The notes beneath the pieces are model-generated. The model ran no database searches and was not told where the DNA came from. It saw only the letters and a program-made list of their open reading frames with translations. The position numbers were made by a program, and so were the translations under genes. A stretch of 64,000 nucleotides of DNA from Rhodoplanes sp. Z2-YC6860 (lineage in GTDB: Bacteria > Pseudomonadota > Alphaproteobacteria > Rhizobiales > Xanthobacteraceae), in NCBI RefSeq assembly GCF_001579845.1, contig NZ_CP007440.1, positions 3,680,029-3,744,028 on the forward strand. Direction: 5' to 3'. Positions 1 through 8,323 of the stretch are shown piece after piece. Numbering within the stretch: position 1 is the first letter of the stretch; each line of letters opens with the position of its first letter.

Positions 1-1
1 G

Positions 2-613
2 GCCGACAAGCTCAGCGAGAGCGAGCGCGCGGAGCTTCTTTCGACCATCGTCGACGAATCGGAGCGGCTCAACCGGTTCATCGCCAACCTGCTCGATATG
101 ACCAAGCTTGAATCCGGTGCCATCGAGCCCAAGCTCGCGCCCCATGACATCGGCGAGATCGTTGGATCGGCGCTGCGCCGCGCGGCCAAAATCCTGACGG
201 GGCATAAAGTCGAGCTCGATCTTGCCCGTGATCTGCCGATGATTTCGGTCGACGCGGTGCTGTTCGAGCAGGCGCTGTTCAATCTGCTCGACAATGCCGC
301 GAAGTACGCGCCCTTGGGCACCACGGTCGCGGTACGGACGTGGCAGGACCGCGATCGGGTCTATCTGCAGATCATCGACGAGGGCGGTGGTATCCCTGCG
401 GGCGATCTCGAGCACATCTTCGACAAGTTCTACCGCGCGCAGAAGACCGACCAGGTCAAGGCCGGCACCGGGCTGGGCCTTGCGATCGCGCGGGGCTTTG
501 TCGAGGCGATGCACGGCACGGTCATCGCGGCGAACCGGCCGGATCGGCCGGGCGCGATGTTCACGATCACGCTGCCGAACGCGGACGCCGGGCAATTGGA
601 AACCGCCGCATGA
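2..613 (+). CDS. kdpD: Sensor histidine kinase KdpD, C-terminal part (5' truncated by window edge)
   Basis: The reading frame is open from base 2, so the gene starts before the window. What is present is the end of the dimerisation region (NLLDMTKLESG) and a complete HATPase domain: N box NLLDNAAKYAP, G1 box DEGGGIP and G2 box GTGLGLAIARG. The NLLDMTKLESG stretch and the directly following kdpE identify it as KdpD, the membrane sensor for potassium limitation that phosphorylates KdpE. The phospho-accepting His and the USP and membrane domains lie upstream, outside the window. The stop overlaps the kdpE start (ATGA), so the two are translationally coupled. Confidence 0.9.
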   Translation, partial: ADKLSESERAELLSTIVDESERLNRFIANLLDMTKLESGAIEPKLAPHDIGEIVGSALRRAAKILTGHKVELDLARDLPMISVDAVLFEQALFNLLDNAAKYAPLGTTVAVRTWQDRDRVYLQIIDEGGGIPAGDLEHIFDKFYRAQKTDQVKAGTGLGLAIARGFVEAMHGTVIAANRPDRPGAMFTITLPNADAGQLETAA

Positions 614-1299
614 CAGCCTCCCCCCTGAAAGTGCTGGTGGTCGACGACGAGCCGCCGATCCGCAAGCTCCTGCGGATGGGACTGGCGACGCAAAGCTACC
701 AGATCCTCGAAGCGCCGAACGGAAAGACCGCGCTGGAACTGATGAGCGAGCAGCCCGATCTCGTCATTCTCGACCTCGGCCTGCCGGACATTGCGGGCCA
801 CGAACTCCTCCGGCAGATCAGATCGAAGAACGACAGCGTGCCGATCGTGGTGCTGTCGAGCCGCGGCGATGAGGCCGGCAAGGTGCAGGCACTCGATCTC
901 GGCGCCGACGACTATGTCACCAAGCCATTCGGCATGGACGAACTGCTGGCGCGGATGCGCGCCGCGCTCCGGCATCAATTGCAGGTCCATGGCGAGCGGC
1001 CGGTGTTTCGCACCGGCGAACTCTCCGTCGATCTGGTGCGGCGCATCGTCAAGGTCGGCGACAAGGAGGTGAAGCTGTCGCCCAAGGAATACGACCTGCT
1101 GCGCATCCTGGTGCAGCACGCCGGCAAGGTTCTGACGCACAGATTCCTGCTCGGCGAGTTGTGGGACGATCTCACCGACGCACAGTATCTGCGCGTCTAT
1201 GTGCGGCAGCTGCGGCAGAAGATCGAAGCCGATCCGAACACGCCGCAATACGTGCTGACCGAAACCGGGATTGGGTATCGGCTAAGGGCGCCGGATTGA
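610..1299 (+). CDS. kdpE: Response regulator KdpE (OmpR/PhoB class)
   Basis: A 229-residue two-domain regulator. The receiver domain has the acidic pocket VVDDE near residues 10-14, the phospho-acceptor in VILDLGLPD (Asp55) and the conserved Lys in VTKPFG. The C-terminal winged helix carries LSPKEYDLLRIL and ends in the family pattern YVLTETGIGYRL. It would activate the kdpFABC potassium-uptake operon, which must lie outside the window. Its ATG overlaps the kdpD stop by four bases. A long inverted repeat follows and separates it from the convergent ppk2 gene. Confidence 0.93.
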   Translation: MTASPLKVLVVDDEPPIRKLLRMGLATQSYQILEAPNGKTALELMSEQPDLVILDLGLPDIAGHELLRQIRSKNDSVPIVVLSSRGDEAGKVQALDLGADDYVTKPFGMDELLARMRAALRHQLQVHGERPVFRTGELSVDLVRRIVKVGDKEVKLSPKEYDLLRILVQHAGKVLTHRFLLGELWDDLTDAQYLRVYVRQLRQKIEADPNTPQYVLTETGIGYRLRAPD

Positions 1300-1332
1300 G
1301 GTGCTGACCGTTCGTCGGCGCGGGCAGATCAT

Positions 1333-1447
1333 CCCCGTCAACCTGAGGCGCGAGTGAGCGAAGCGAACGAGCCTCGAAGGATACGGCCCGGGATTTCGGG
1401 GCCGTATCCTTCGAGGCTCGCTGCGCTCGCGCCTCAGGATGACGGGG
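1333..1447. repeat. Long imperfect inverted repeat between convergent kdpE and ppk2
   Basis: Arms of about 50 bases pair around a short loop at about 1388-1398. The inner arms read GCCTCGAAGGATACGGCC and its complement, and the outer arms run from CCCCGTCA to TGACGGGG. The size, the GAGGCTCG core and the intergenic position are typical of dispersed palindromic elements in Bradyrhizobium-like genomes. Lying between two converging genes, the transcript could fold and end both, but there is no T-run. Confidence 0.7.
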
Positions 1448-1487
1448 TGAGAGCGTGCTTGTTCACAATGAGGAATCTAATGTCAGC

Positions 1488-2282
1488 TTAATACTTCGCC
1501 GGGACGTACATCTCCTTCGGCACGGGCCCGCGATGATAGTCCGGGTTGCGCACGCGCGGCGGCAGCACCACCGGCACGTGCGAGACGTCGTGATACGGGA
1601 TCTGGTCGAGCAGGTGACTGATACAATTCAGCCGGGCGCGCTTTTTGTCGACCGCCTCGACCACCCACCACGGTGCCTCGGGGATATGCGTGCGCTCCAG
1701 CATGGTTTCCTTGGCCTTGGTGTATTGCTCCCAGCGGCTCCTGGCCTCGACGTCCATCGGGCTGAGCTTCCACTGCTTGAGCGGATCGTGAATCCGCATC
1801 GTGAAGCGGAACTGCTGCTCCTCGTCGGTGATCGAGAACCAGTATTTGAGCAGGATGGTGCCGGAGCGGACCAGCATCCGCTCGAACTCGGGCACCGAGT
1901 GGAAGAATTCCTCGTACTGCTCGTCGGTGCAGAAGCCCATCACGCGCTCGACGCCTGCGCGGTTGTACCAGCTCCGGTCGAACAGCACGATCTCGCCGCC
2001 CGCGGGCAGGTGAGTGACGTAGCGCTGGAAGTACCATTGGGTGCGCTCGCGCTCGTTCGGCGCCGGCAGCGCCGCGACGCGGCAGACGCGCGGATTGAGC
2101 CGCTGGGTGATGCGCTTGATGACGCCGCCTTTGCCCGCGGAGTCGCGGCCCTCGAAGATCACCACGACCTTCTTCTTCTCGTGCTGGACCCAGTCCTGCA
2201 GCTTGACCAGTTCGCCCTGCATGCGGAGCAGCTCTTTGAAATAGAGCTTGCGGTCGAGCATGTCGCGGTCGGAAATTTTCAT
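1488..2282 (-). CDS. ppk2: Polyphosphate kinase 2 family protein (probable 5' frameshift; gene likely begins at 2415)
   Basis: The PPK2 core is complete. It has Walker A GRDSAGKGG near residues 45-53, the lid-type stretch YFQRYVTHLP, Walker B FDRSWYNRAG and the terminal region RNPDYHRGPVP. PPK2 enzymes transfer phosphate between polyphosphate and nucleotides in the cytosol. The given start (2282) has no good ribosome binding site. An out-of-frame open stretch from 2415 has a strong AGGAGA site, overlaps the corA stop as ATGA, and encodes an acidic helix (DEELELEIDDERL). It runs into the PPK2 frame if one base is removed from the four-T run (plus strand) at 2276-2279. Either one base is extra there, genuinely or as a sequence error, or the short form is made. 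Confidence 0.85.
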   Translation of the reverse strand: MKISDRDMLDRKLYFKELLRMQGELVKLQDWVQHEKKKVVVIFEGRDSAGKGGVIKRITQRLNPRVCRVAALPAPNERERTQWYFQRYVTHLPAGGEIVLFDRSWYNRAGVERVMGFCTDEQYEEFFHSVPEFERMLVRSGTILLKYWFSITDEEQQFRFTMRIHDPLKQWKLSPMDVEARSRWEQYTKAKETMLERTHIPEAPWWVVEAVDKKRARLNCISHLLDQIPYHDVSHVPVVLPPRVRNPDYHRGPVPKEMYVPAKY

Positions 2283-2415
2283 CGACCTCGCTCAACAGCT
2301 TGTCCAGCCGCTCGTCGTCGATCTCGAGCTCCAGCTCTTCGTCGAGGCTGTCCGCCATCTCCTCGGCGATCTGTGCGCGCAACGCGTCGCCGTTTCCGTT
2401 TTTGAGATTTTTCAT
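2283..2415 (-). other. Out-of-frame 5' coding extension of ppk2
   Basis: Reading from ATG 2415, this encodes about 44 residues beginning MKNLKNGNGDALRAQ and ending in LLSEVDE. It is rich in Asp and Glu and predicted helical. It has an AGGAGA ribosome binding site and a four-base overlap with the preceding corA-like gene. It joins the PPK2 frame after a single-base correction at 2276-2279, giving LLSEVDEISDRDMLDRK. That the extension belongs to the same protein is an inference. Confidence 0.6.
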
Positions 2416-3467
2416 GGAGTTCTCCTGGACTTGAACATGCCGATGCGTCGCATGATGAAATAGACGACGAATGGCGAGGCGATCAACAGCGCCGTCGCCC
2501 AGAAGACGTCGGTTTCATTCGCATTCAGCGGCATGCCCTTGACGTTCATTCCGAAGAAGCCGGTGACCAGCGTCGGCGGCAGGAACAGCACCGTCAGAAT
2601 CGACAGAATCCCGAGATGGCGGTTGGATTCTTCGGTGAGAAGCTGCGACAGCTCCTCCTGCAAACGGTGCCCTCGCTCGCGGAGTTCCAAGACGGCGTGA
2701 TCGAGATCGTCGAGCCGCTGTGCGAGCTTCCCCACTGCGATGCGCAATTTGGGGGGCAGGGCGTCGATGTTCTGGCGTTCGAGACGGTGAAACAGTGCGC
2801 GCAGCCCCGAAAGCTGGCGGTGCAGCCGAACCGCAATGCGCCGGTTGCCCGACAGCTTCTGACGGGCGGAATTTGGCGATCCTTCCGCGAGTCCGTCTTC
2901 GACCTGATCGAGCTCGATCGCCAGCCGGTCGGTGGCGTCATCGATGCCGTCGGCGAGGTGTTCGACAATGAGCTCCAGCAGCGCCGCGACGTGGGGCAGG
3001 CGGCATGCACCTCGCTCGATCTGCTCGCGCGCGCATTGCACCGAGCTCAAGGCATGGTGGCGGCCGCTGATCAACAGGCGATCGGTCATCATGAAATGCA
3101 GGTGGCCGATATCGTTGCTGGCGCCATCGATGTTGCGCAGGAGATCGGCGAAGACGCCATGGATCAGGCTTTCGCCGAAATGGAGCTGCTGATGCGGATT
3201 GTCGGTCAGCAGGGTGGCAAGACCTGCGGACGGCAAATCCATCGAGCCGAGCCAATGCCTGGTCTGCACATTGGCGAGATCGAGATGCAGCCACCGCCAG
3301 CCCTCATGGTTTGAGGCGACGGGCTTGTCCACCGGCAGCTGCTCCGCCGAGCCATCGTCGTGAATGTGGAAGGCCCAGACCAGCCCGGGGATCAGTCCGG
3401 ATATCGTATGCGCGTTGCCGGCGACCGGCGCGGTGCGCGCACCATTGTCAGATACACGCACATCCAT
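2412..3467 (-). CDS. CorA/ZntB-family divalent cation transporter
   Basis: About 351 residues: a cytoplasmic alpha/beta domain, a long charged helical stretch, and two C-terminal membrane helices (ILSILTVLFLPPTLVTG, then VFWATALLIASPFVVYF). The hallmark GMN tripeptide is present as FFGMN at the end of TM1. CorA and ZntB proteins form pentameric channels for Mg2+, Co2+ or Zn2+; the sequence does not settle which. ATG 3467 is chosen because it follows GGGGGCG; an in-frame TTG lies at 3479. The stop overlaps the ppk2 extension start (ATGA), implying a corA-ppk2 operon. Confidence 0.85.
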   Translation of the reverse strand: MDVRVSDNGARTAPVAGNAHTISGLIPGLVWAFHIHDDGSAEQLPVDKPVASNHEGWRWLHLDLANVQTRHWLGSMDLPSAGLATLLTDNPHQQLHFGESLIHGVFADLLRNIDGASNDIGHLHFMMTDRLLISGRHHALSSVQCAREQIERGACRLPHVAALLELIVEHLADGIDDATDRLAIELDQVEDGLAEGSPNSARQKLSGNRRIAVRLHRQLSGLRALFHRLERQNIDALPPKLRIAVGKLAQRLDDLDHAVLELRERGHRLQEELSQLLTEESNRHLGILSILTVLFLPPTLVTGFFGMNVKGMPLNANETDVFWATALLIASPFVVYFIMRRIGMFKSRRTP

Positions 3468-3522
3468 CTGCGCCCCCAACGATCAAGATCACGGATCGAC
3501 CGACAGGCCCCCACGGCAGCCG

Positions 3523-4698
3523 TCAGTCCACCTCCCGATGAACGTCGTGAACCAGGATGCCGGAGCCTGCCGGTGGCATGGACAGCCATTCGCGCCGCTT
3601 GAGCGTGCGCTTGGTGTCCTCATAGCCGCTCTGCCAGTGCTCGCGCATCGAGGTGCCGGAGAACTCGTAGTCCTTGGCGTGACCTTCGTAGGCCTTCTGC
3701 TGATAGATCAGATGCAGGATCGTGATCTCGGCAAGGTCGTGCAGCTCGTCCTTGAGCTTGCGCTCCTGATCGCTCAGTTGATCTTCGGCGATCTTGGCCA
3801 GCGCCTTCTGCAGCGTCGTCTTCCAGGTGTGGATGCGACGGAACACGTCGGTCGTGTAGCGCGTGCGCGACGAATACATGATGTCTTTATGCCGCGCGAG
3901 AACATCCTGCATATCGCGCGGCAGCATGCCTCGCGCGCTGAACAGATCGACCTGGAACACCAGCGTGTTCAGGCGGTCGTCCTGATCAAGCAGGTGTTGC
4001 AGCGGCGTATTGGAGACGATGCCGCCATCCCAGAAATGATCGGTGCCGATCTTCATCATAGGCAAGGCGGGCGGCAGCGCGCCGCTCGCCATGATGTGAT
4101 CCGGTTCGATCTTCTCTTTGGCGTTGTCGAAATAGATGAAGTTGCCGGTCAGCACGTTCACGGCGCCGACCGAGAAGCGGGTGGCCTGATCGTTGATCAG
4201 GGAGAAATCGACCAGCTCGGTGAGCGTCTCGCGCAGCGGCTCGCTGTCGTAATAGCTTGTCGCGGTGCTCGCGCCGGTGAGGCTCATCCACGGATTGGGA
4301 AAGCGCGGCTGAAAAAAGCCGGGCTGGCCGGACATCGTGGTGACGAAGCAGCTCGTCGCATTGCGGGCTTTCCGGAAAATATCGCCATCGGGCGTGAACG
4401 CCCAGATCTTGCGCTCGGTGATGCGTTCCCAGAAAGCCTGAAGTTGCTTCAGCCTGCGGCTCGGCGGATTGCCGGCGATGATCGCCGAATTGATCGCACC
4501 GATCGACACGCCAGACACCCAGTCCGGTTCGACGCCAGCTTCGTGCATGGCCTGATAGACGCCAGCCTGATAGGCGCCGAGCGCGCCGCCACCTTGCAGC
4601 ACCAGTGCGACGCGGTCGCAACGCTCCGGCCGCCAGGGACGCTCCACCGATGAAGGCTCCGTGAGGCGCTGTTTCGATTTGGTCGGAATATCGTGCAT
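3523..4698 (-). CDS. Patatin-like phospholipase with C-terminal DUF3734-type region
   Basis: A 391-residue protein. The patatin signature is complete: oxyanion loop QGGGALGAYQ near residues 35-44, nucleophile elbow GVSIG (Ser65) and the Asp of the dyad in FWDGGIVSNTPL. The C-terminal third is charged and helical, as in patatins carrying DUF3734. It is probably a cytoplasmic lipid acyl hydrolase. It starts divergently from acetoacetate decarboxylase; in related genomes such patatins accompany ketone-body and polyhydroxybutyrate genes, so a role there is inferred. ATG 4698 is preceded by GGGGAA. Confidence 0.85.
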   Translation of the reverse strand: MHDIPTKSKQRLTEPSSVERPWRPERCDRVALVLQGGGALGAYQAGVYQAMHEAGVEPDWVSGVSIGAINSAIIAGNPPSRRLKQLQAFWERITERKIWAFTPDGDIFRKARNATSCFVTTMSGQPGFFQPRFPNPWMSLTGASTATSYYDSEPLRETLTELVDFSLINDQATRFSVGAVNVLTGNFIYFDNAKEKIEPDHIMASGALPPALPMMKIGTDHFWDGGIVSNTPLQHLLDQDDRLNTLVFQVDLFSARGMLPRDMQDVLARHKDIMYSSRTRYTTDVFRRIHTWKTTLQKALAKIAEDQLSDQERKLKDELHDLAEITILHLIYQQKAYEGHAKDYEFSGTSMREHWQSGYEDTKRTLKRREWLSMPPAGSGILVHDVHREVD

Positions 4699-4874
4699 CG
4701 CAATTCCCCAGCACCGATGTTTCTCGTGCCTTTCATCAAGTGTCTTGAATTGCTGTGACCGCCGGATGACGGCGCGTGACGCGATTGTCACAAACTCGTC
4801 TGCGCCGTTTCACACTGGGATTTCACAGTATTGCCGACGCCTCGGGGAGGCGGTCCAGTGCCAGCGTGGGGCCC

Positions 4875-5621
4875 ATGAACAAAGACGAAATCCTGAAGTT
4901 GCCGTCGATGCCGGCCGCGGGCCCGAGCTATCCGGCTGGACCTTATCGCTTCATCGACCGCGAGTTCATGGTGATCACCTACGAGACCGACTGGGACGTG
5001 GTGCGCCATCAACTTCCAGAACCGCTCGAGCCGGTCGATCAGCCGCTGGTGCACTACGAGTGGATCAAGATGCCGGACAGCTCGGGCTTCGGCAGCTACA
5101 CCGAGTCCGGCATGGTGCTGCCCTGCCGATACCAAGGCGAAGAGGCCAATTTCGTCGCACAGATGTATCTCGACGACGATCCGCCGATCGCAGCGGGCCG
5201 CGAGATCTGGGGCTTCCCCAAGAAATACGCCCATCCCAAATTGGAAATTGTCAAAGATACGCTGACCGGCACGCTCTCTTACGGCGGGCAGCTCGTGGCC
5301 ATGGGCACCATGGGCTACAAGCACGAGAGCATGGCCGGCAACGGCGTGCGCACCACCGCCATCCTCTCGAAAACACAAATCAATCTGAAGCTGATCCCGG
5401 GCGTCGACGGCCATCCGGAAATCTGCCAGTTGGTTTCCTACAATCTCACCGACATTACGGTGAAAGGCTCGTGGCTCGGCCCGGGCCGGCTGCATCTCGT
5501 GCCGCATGTCAATGCGCCGGTTGCGGATTTTCCGGTGCGCAAGATCGTGGGCGCTCATCATTTCGTTGCCGATGTGACGCTGCCCTATGGGCGCGTCCTG
5601 CACGACTACAACAAGGCATGA
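4875..5621 (+). CDS. adc: Acetoacetate decarboxylase
   Basis: A 248-residue protein of normal family length. The active-site segment EIWGFPKKYAHPKLE has the adjacent lysines (Lys116/Lys117) of which the first is expected to form the Schiff base with acetoacetate, giving acetone and CO2. Other family landmarks are SYTESGMVLPC and the C-terminal HHFVADVTLP. The internal ATG at 4875 is chosen because it begins the conserved fold; upstream in-frame codons are not family-like. It is divergent from the patatin gene. Confidence 0.88.
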   Translation: MNKDEILKLPSMPAAGPSYPAGPYRFIDREFMVITYETDWDVVRHQLPEPLEPVDQPLVHYEWIKMPDSSGFGSYTESGMVLPCRYQGEEANFVAQMYLDDDPPIAAGREIWGFPKKYAHPKLEIVKDTLTGTLSYGGQLVAMGTMGYKHESMAGNGVRTTAILSKTQINLKLIPGVDGHPEICQLVSYNLTDITVKGSWLGPGRLHLVPHVNAPVADFPVRKIVGAHHFVADVTLPYGRVLHDYNKA

Positions 5622-5644
5622 CAGACCGGCGCCAAAGCGGCCGG

Positions 5645-5662
5645 TTGTCATACAGGTGTCAC
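5645..5662 (+). promoter_or_regulatory. Candidate PHO box (PhoB site) upstream of pit
   Basis: Two 7-base direct repeats, TTGTCAT (5645-5651) and GTGTCAC (5656-5662), are separated by 4 bases. This matches the alphaproteobacterial PHO box spacing (two CTGTCAT-like halves 11 bases apart). The site ends 71 bases before the start of a phosphate transporter. In Sinorhizobium, PhoB represses the orfA-pit operon, so either sign of control is possible. Confidence 0.55.
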
Positions 5663-5733
5663 GTAACAGCCCTCAGGTGCCTTGCACTGGGGAAATGCGT
5701 CGAATGACGTGTAAGTAAGGTGGGGTTTTAGCC

Positions 5734-7353
5734 ATGACTGATATCACGGCTCCAATGTCCGCTGCGGCGGGTTCACATGAAGGCAAGCCGAAGCTCGACC
5801 AGCCGGTCAATCCGCTCGCCATCATCCTTTTCATGGGCGTCGTCGGCGCCGGACTTTTGTTTGTTGCCTACAGCCTCTACTCCGACGTGGAGGCGACGGG
5901 CGCCAAGGTCACGACGTATCTTCCATATATTCTTCTGTTCGTGGCCCTGCTGATTGCGCTCGGCTTCGAATTCGTCAACGGCTTCCACGACACCGCGAAT
6001 GCGGTGGCGACCGTGATCTACACCCACTCGCTGCCGGCCAATGTCGCCGTGGTGTGGTCGGGTGCGTTCAACCTGCTCGGCGTTCTGGTCTCGAGCGGCG
6101 CGGTCGCGTTCGGCATCATCTCGCTCTTGCCCGTCGAATTGATCCTTCAAGTCGGAAGCGGCGCAGGCTTCGCGATGGTGTTCGCACTCTTGATCTCGGC
6201 GATCATCTGGAATCTCGGCACCTGGTGGCTCGGGCTGCCGGCGTCGAGCTCTCATACGCTGATCGGCTCGATCATCGGCGTCGGCGTCGCCAATGCGCTG
6301 ATGCACGGCCAGAGCGGCACCTCGGGTGTCGATTGGAGCAAGGCCACCGAGATCGGCTACGCGCTTCTGCTGTCGCCGGTGTTCGGCTTCTGCCTGGCCG
6401 CGGTCATGCTCCTGCTCTTGAAGGTGCTGGTCCGCAACCCGGCCCTCTATGCCGCGCCGAAGGGCGAGACGCCGCCGCCGTGGTGGATCCGCGGCCTCCT
6501 GATCCTGACCTGCACCGGCGTGTCGTTCGCGCACGGTTCGAATGACGGGCAGAAGGGCATGGGCCTGATCATGCTGATCCTGATCGGCACGGTACCGACC
6601 GCCTACGCGCTCAACCGCGCGATGCCGGATTCGCAGATGGCCGAGTTCCGCACCACCTCGACGGCTGCCGCCGATGTGATCGCGAGGAAGGGCGCGGGCT
6701 ACAACGTCATCGGCGATCCGCGTCCGGCGGTGACACAATACGTGTCGCAGCGCAGTATCAGCGAAGGCACGTATCCGTCGCTTTCGGTGCTGGTGCAGGA
6801 CATCTCCAAGCAGGTTTCCGAGTACGGCACGCTGGCCAAAGTGCCGGCCGAAAAGGTCGGCAACACCCGCAACGACATGTACCTCGTCTCGGAAGCGATC
6901 CGCTTCCTGATGAAGGACAAGGAGAACGATCTCAACGCCGAAGAGGTCGGTAAGCTCAACGCCTATAAAAAGTCGCTCGACAACTCGACCAAGTTCATTC
7001 CGAACTGGGTCAAGATCGTGGTGGCGATTGCACTTGGCCTCGGCACCATGGTCGGCTGGAAGCGCATCGTCGTCACAGTCGGCGAGAAGATCGGCAAGAG
7101 CCACCTGACCTACGCACAGGGTGCTGCTGCCGAACTCGTTGCGGCAGCGACCATCGGCGCAGCCGACGGCCTCGGCCTGCCGGTTTCGACGACTCACGTG
7201 CTGTCGTCCGGCGTCGCCGGCACGATGGCCGCGAGCGGCTCCGGCCTGCAATGGGAGACTGTGCGCAACCTGGCGATGGCCTGGGTGCTCACGTTGCCCT
7301 GCGCGATGTTGATCTCGGCCGGCCTGTTCTTTGTGTTCGTCCATATCTTCTAG
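5734..7353 (+). CDS. pit: Low-affinity inorganic phosphate transporter, Pit family
   Basis: A 539-residue membrane protein. The Pit signature GFEFVNGFHDTANAVATVIYT appears near residues 77-97. The second half of the inverted-topology duplication has SFAHGSNDGQKGMG and later GLPVSTTHV, mirroring GLPASSSHTLIG in the first half. A hydrophilic loop of about 120 residues (from about residue 295) separates the halves, as in large PitA-type proteins. It imports metal-phosphate with protons across the inner membrane. The gene stands alone behind a PHO-box-like site and is followed by a hairpin at 7447-7476. Confidence 0.95.
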   Translation: MTDITAPMSAAAGSHEGKPKLDQPVNPLAIILFMGVVGAGLLFVAYSLYSDVEATGAKVTTYLPYILLFVALLIALGFEFVNGFHDTANAVATVIYTHSLPANVAVVWSGAFNLLGVLVSSGAVAFGIISLLPVELILQVGSGAGFAMVFALLISAIIWNLGTWWLGLPASSSHTLIGSIIGVGVANALMHGQSGTSGVDWSKATEIGYALLLSPVFGFCLAAVMLLLLKVLVRNPALYAAPKGETPPPWWIRGLLILTCTGVSFAHGSNDGQKGMGLIMLILIGTVPTAYALNRAMPDSQMAEFRTTSTAAADVIARKGAGYNVIGDPRPAVTQYVSQRSISEGTYPSLSVLVQDISKQVSEYGTLAKVPAEKVGNTRNDMYLVSEAIRFLMKDKENDLNAEEVGKLNAYKKSLDNSTKFIPNWVKIVVAIALGLGTMVGWKRIVVTVGEKIGKSHLTYAQGAAAELVAAATIGAADGLGLPVSTTHVLSSGVAGTMAASGSGLQWETVRNLAMAWVLTLPCAMLISAGLFFVFVHIF

Positions 7354-7446
7354 ACACGACGTTTTCGAAGCGATCACGGCGCGCGTTGCGACAGCAGCGC
7401 GCGCCGTTTGCTTTTCCGGCAAGTGCCTGAGAGCGGATAAGAAAAT

Positions 7447-7476
7447 GGCCCCGCCTCAGGGGAGAGAGACGGGGCC
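7447..7476 (+). terminator. Hairpin downstream of pit
   Basis: GGCCCCG and CGGGGCC arms are separated by 16 bases and followed by CTTTACG on the plus strand. It lies 94 bases after the pit stop. The T-run is short, so it is a moderate terminator candidate. Confidence 0.55.
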
Positions 7477-7718
7477 TTTACGAAGCGAGCTTGGGGGGCT
7501 GGGGGGCATTTGCCCGCTTCGTATTGAACCCGAAATGTGGATGGCCCAGCGCTCCCGCAAGCCCGGTCACGGCTCTGTGACCTGTGCCCCGGCCGCGAAA
7601 GACGGCACTCCCGCAGAAGCCGGGTGGGCTGTGTTTGAAGTTCAACAGCGACATTGCGCCACGGCGTCCGGACGTGCCGTGGTGTTACGGTAGTCTCCTC
7701 TCCAGAGGGGAAACGACC
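7477..7718. other. Non-coding spacer between pit and the stress-like gene group
   Basis: No convincing reading frame on either strand. It has a G-run-rich patch (GGGGGGCTGGGGGG) at about 7493-7506 and a ribosome binding site at 7705-7710 for the next small gene. No clear sigma-70 or EcfG promoter was seen. Confidence 0.4.
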
Positions 7719-7871
7719 ATGCCTGAGACGCGAAAAGCGCCGGCCAAGCGATCCATCAATTGGCCGGTCACGATCATCGCTTTGGTGTTTGCGACCTTTA
7801 TCGTCGGCGTTTGGGTGAACAGCTACCGTGTGTCCCACGCGACGGCGCCGACCATCACATCAGCGAAGTAG
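7719..7871 (+). CDS. Small single-pass membrane protein, function unknown
   Basis: A 50-residue protein with a basic N-terminus (RKAPAKRS), one hydrophobic segment (WPVTIIALVFATFIVGVWV, residues 15-33) and a polar tail ending TITSAK. It has a clear AGAGGGG ribosome binding site 8 bases before ATG 7719. The family is not recognised. It precedes a run of small and membrane-anchored proteins in the same direction and may share their stress-related role; that is inference. Confidence 0.6.
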   Translation: MPETRKAPAKRSINWPVTIIALVFATFIVGVWVNSYRVSHATAPTITSAK

Positions 7872-8029
7872 CTTCGAAATCACCATCGATCCTGCGCGGC
7901 TTTGGGCGATGGCCAGAGCTGCGCAGGAGCGTCGGATTCGTGACTCTCAAGAACCCGGTCGTTATCCAGTTTTTTTGGAATAACCCAGCGGCAGGCGACT
8001 CTGGAACTTAAGTTCGCTGCCGTCTTTAA

Positions 8030-8302
8030 ATGGGCATGCGATCCTGGAACGTTGCCCTTCGTCAGGCCATCCAAGAAAATCCCAAGCTGAGCGCGACCGT
8101 CGCATTCGAGCTGGGATTGCTCTTTTACGCCGCTCTCAAAGCGCGATATGGGCGGCCCAGCGCAATGCCTTCGTCGGCGGATTTGATCGAGGCTGTGCCA
8201 GTTCTCGCCTTGGCCGCGCTGACACCCCAGTCCCGCCGGCAGAGACAACGTGCTCGCCGCGGAAAAAGGCCGAATGCGATGAGGGCAGGTAAAGCCCGTT
8301 AG
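8030..8302 (+). CDS. Hypothetical protein, basic C-terminus
   Basis: A 90-residue protein with a hydrophobic-to-amphipathic middle (FELGLLFYAALKARYG; LIEAVPVLALAAL) and a strongly basic tail (RRQRQRARRGKRP). No family is recognised. There is no strong ribosome binding site; the start is the first in-frame ATG. It lies 21 bases before the next gene in the same direction. Coding status is plausible but unproven. Confidence 0.45.
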   Translation: MGMRSWNVALRQAIQENPKLSATVAFELGLLFYAALKARYGRPSAMPSSADLIEAVPVLALAALTPQSRRQRQRARRGKRPNAMRAGKAR

Positions 8303-8323
8303 CCTCACATGAGATACACGCAC

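Noticed and set aside
5773-7422. Long minus-strand frame opposite pit
   Set aside because: Low-complexity Arg/His/Asp text with no family motif; the plus-strand Pit protein is certain.
8008-8032. GGAAC near 8003 as another EcfG promoter
   Set aside because: No CGTT-like element at 16-17 bases; only the 9025 site is near consensus.
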